Part shown: positions 24,178-24,316 of the stretch, one piece after another
Position numbering within the stretch: the stretch's first letter is position 1
How the letters are laid out: each line of letters opens with the position of its first letter
Assembly (NCBI GenBank): GCA_049965775.1
Contig: JBMFVX010000036.1
Coordinates: forward strand, 1-24,316
Length of the DNA: 24,316 nucleotides
Reading direction: 5' to 3'
Source: JABEVB01 sp049965775
GTDB taxonomy: Bacteria > Planctomycetota > Phycisphaerae > WQYP01
Program-made: the position numbers and the translations under genes
The notes under the pieces: generated by a model
Told to the model about the DNA's origin: nothing
The model's database searches: none
The model's input: only the letters and a program-made list of their open reading frames with translations

Positions 24178-24316
24178 TCAGGGCACTGGCTTTGGCCGAC
24201 GCCCGATGGCCAGCAGCGCCGGCAGCACCACCAGCGTCAGCGGTAATTGCACCGTCAGGCCTGAAATAATGGCCACCGCCAGCGGGCGCTGCATCTGGGC
24301 GCCCTGCCCGCTGCCC
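24178..24316 (-). CDS. RND efflux transporter, C-terminal end (partial, runs off the window)
   Basis: Reading the minus strand inwards from the window edge gives 45 codons and a TGA (complement of 24178-24180). The translation contains QMQRPLAVAIISGLTVQLPL followed by TLVVLPALLAIGRR. This is the last transmembrane helix of RND pumps, especially the heavy-metal (CusA/CzcA) type, where the pattern is GAE-x-QRPLA-x-V-x-x-GGL followed by TLLVLPALY. Family membership is fairly secure; substrate (metal or drug) is not determinable. The rest of the gene lies beyond 24316. It is convergent with sucB. Confidence 0.75.
   Translation of the reverse strand, partial: GSGQGAQMQRPLAVAIISGLTVQLPLTLVVLPALLAIGRRPKPVP

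Noticed and set aside
1..24316. Search for tRNA, rRNA, CRISPR arrays, transposase genes, phage genes and toxin-antitoxin pairs
   Set aside because: None recognised on either strand. The gene order looks like ordinary chromosome without mobile-element borders.

Overview
The window reads as bacterial chromosome, moderately GC-rich by eye, and most likely from the Planctomycetota, class Phycisphaerae or a close relative. This is an inference from gene content. It rests on a DUF2617-family gene, a long DUF5107/TPR protein coupled to a sugar porter, a secreted GH20-like barrel protein of a kind I associate with planctomycetes, and planctomycete-like sucA/sucB. I see no tRNA, rRNA, CRISPR array, insertion sequence or phage gene.

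Left third (about 5-10312): a carbohydrate and peptide utilisation neighbourhood. On the minus strand are an N-terminal piece of an alpha-L-rhamnosidase-like (GH78-type) protein whose frame closes too early (5-880), and a secreted TIM-barrel glycosidase-like protein with a beta-sandwich insert (1023-2642). On the plus strand, behind a good sigma70-type promoter, are a Tat-exported S9/DPP-IV-type peptidase (2807-5287), a 1143-residue cytoplasmic DUF5107 + TPR protein (5446-8877), and a sugar-porter MFS transporter (8870-10312) whose start overlaps the DUF5107 stop. The logical reading is outer degradation, import, then cytoplasmic handling of an oligosaccharide.

Middle (10389-17042): a small HExxH putative metalloprotease; an APH-fold phosphotransferase with its own promoter; an ABC transporter of the MacB/LolCDE type whose ATPase and permease genes overlap by 50 bases; and a divergent 12-TM MFS transporter.

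Right third (17127-24316): a CopD-like four-helix membrane protein and a gamma-class carbonic anhydrase in one minus-strand unit; a plus-strand DUF2617-family gene with a long structured leader; then sucA and sucB, the E1 and E2 of 2-oxoglutarate dehydrogenase (the E3 gene is not in the window). The last 139 bases encode the C-terminus of an RND efflux pump on the minus strand, entering from beyond the window. No ATG-initiated ORF reveals it because its start lies outside.

The most interesting non-coding signal is at 18374-18416, between the carbonic anhydrase and DUF2617 genes. A perfect inverted repeat there supplies the -35 element of two overlapping divergent promoters, one on each strand. 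The most interesting protein module is the DUF5107-TPR/sugar-porter pair.
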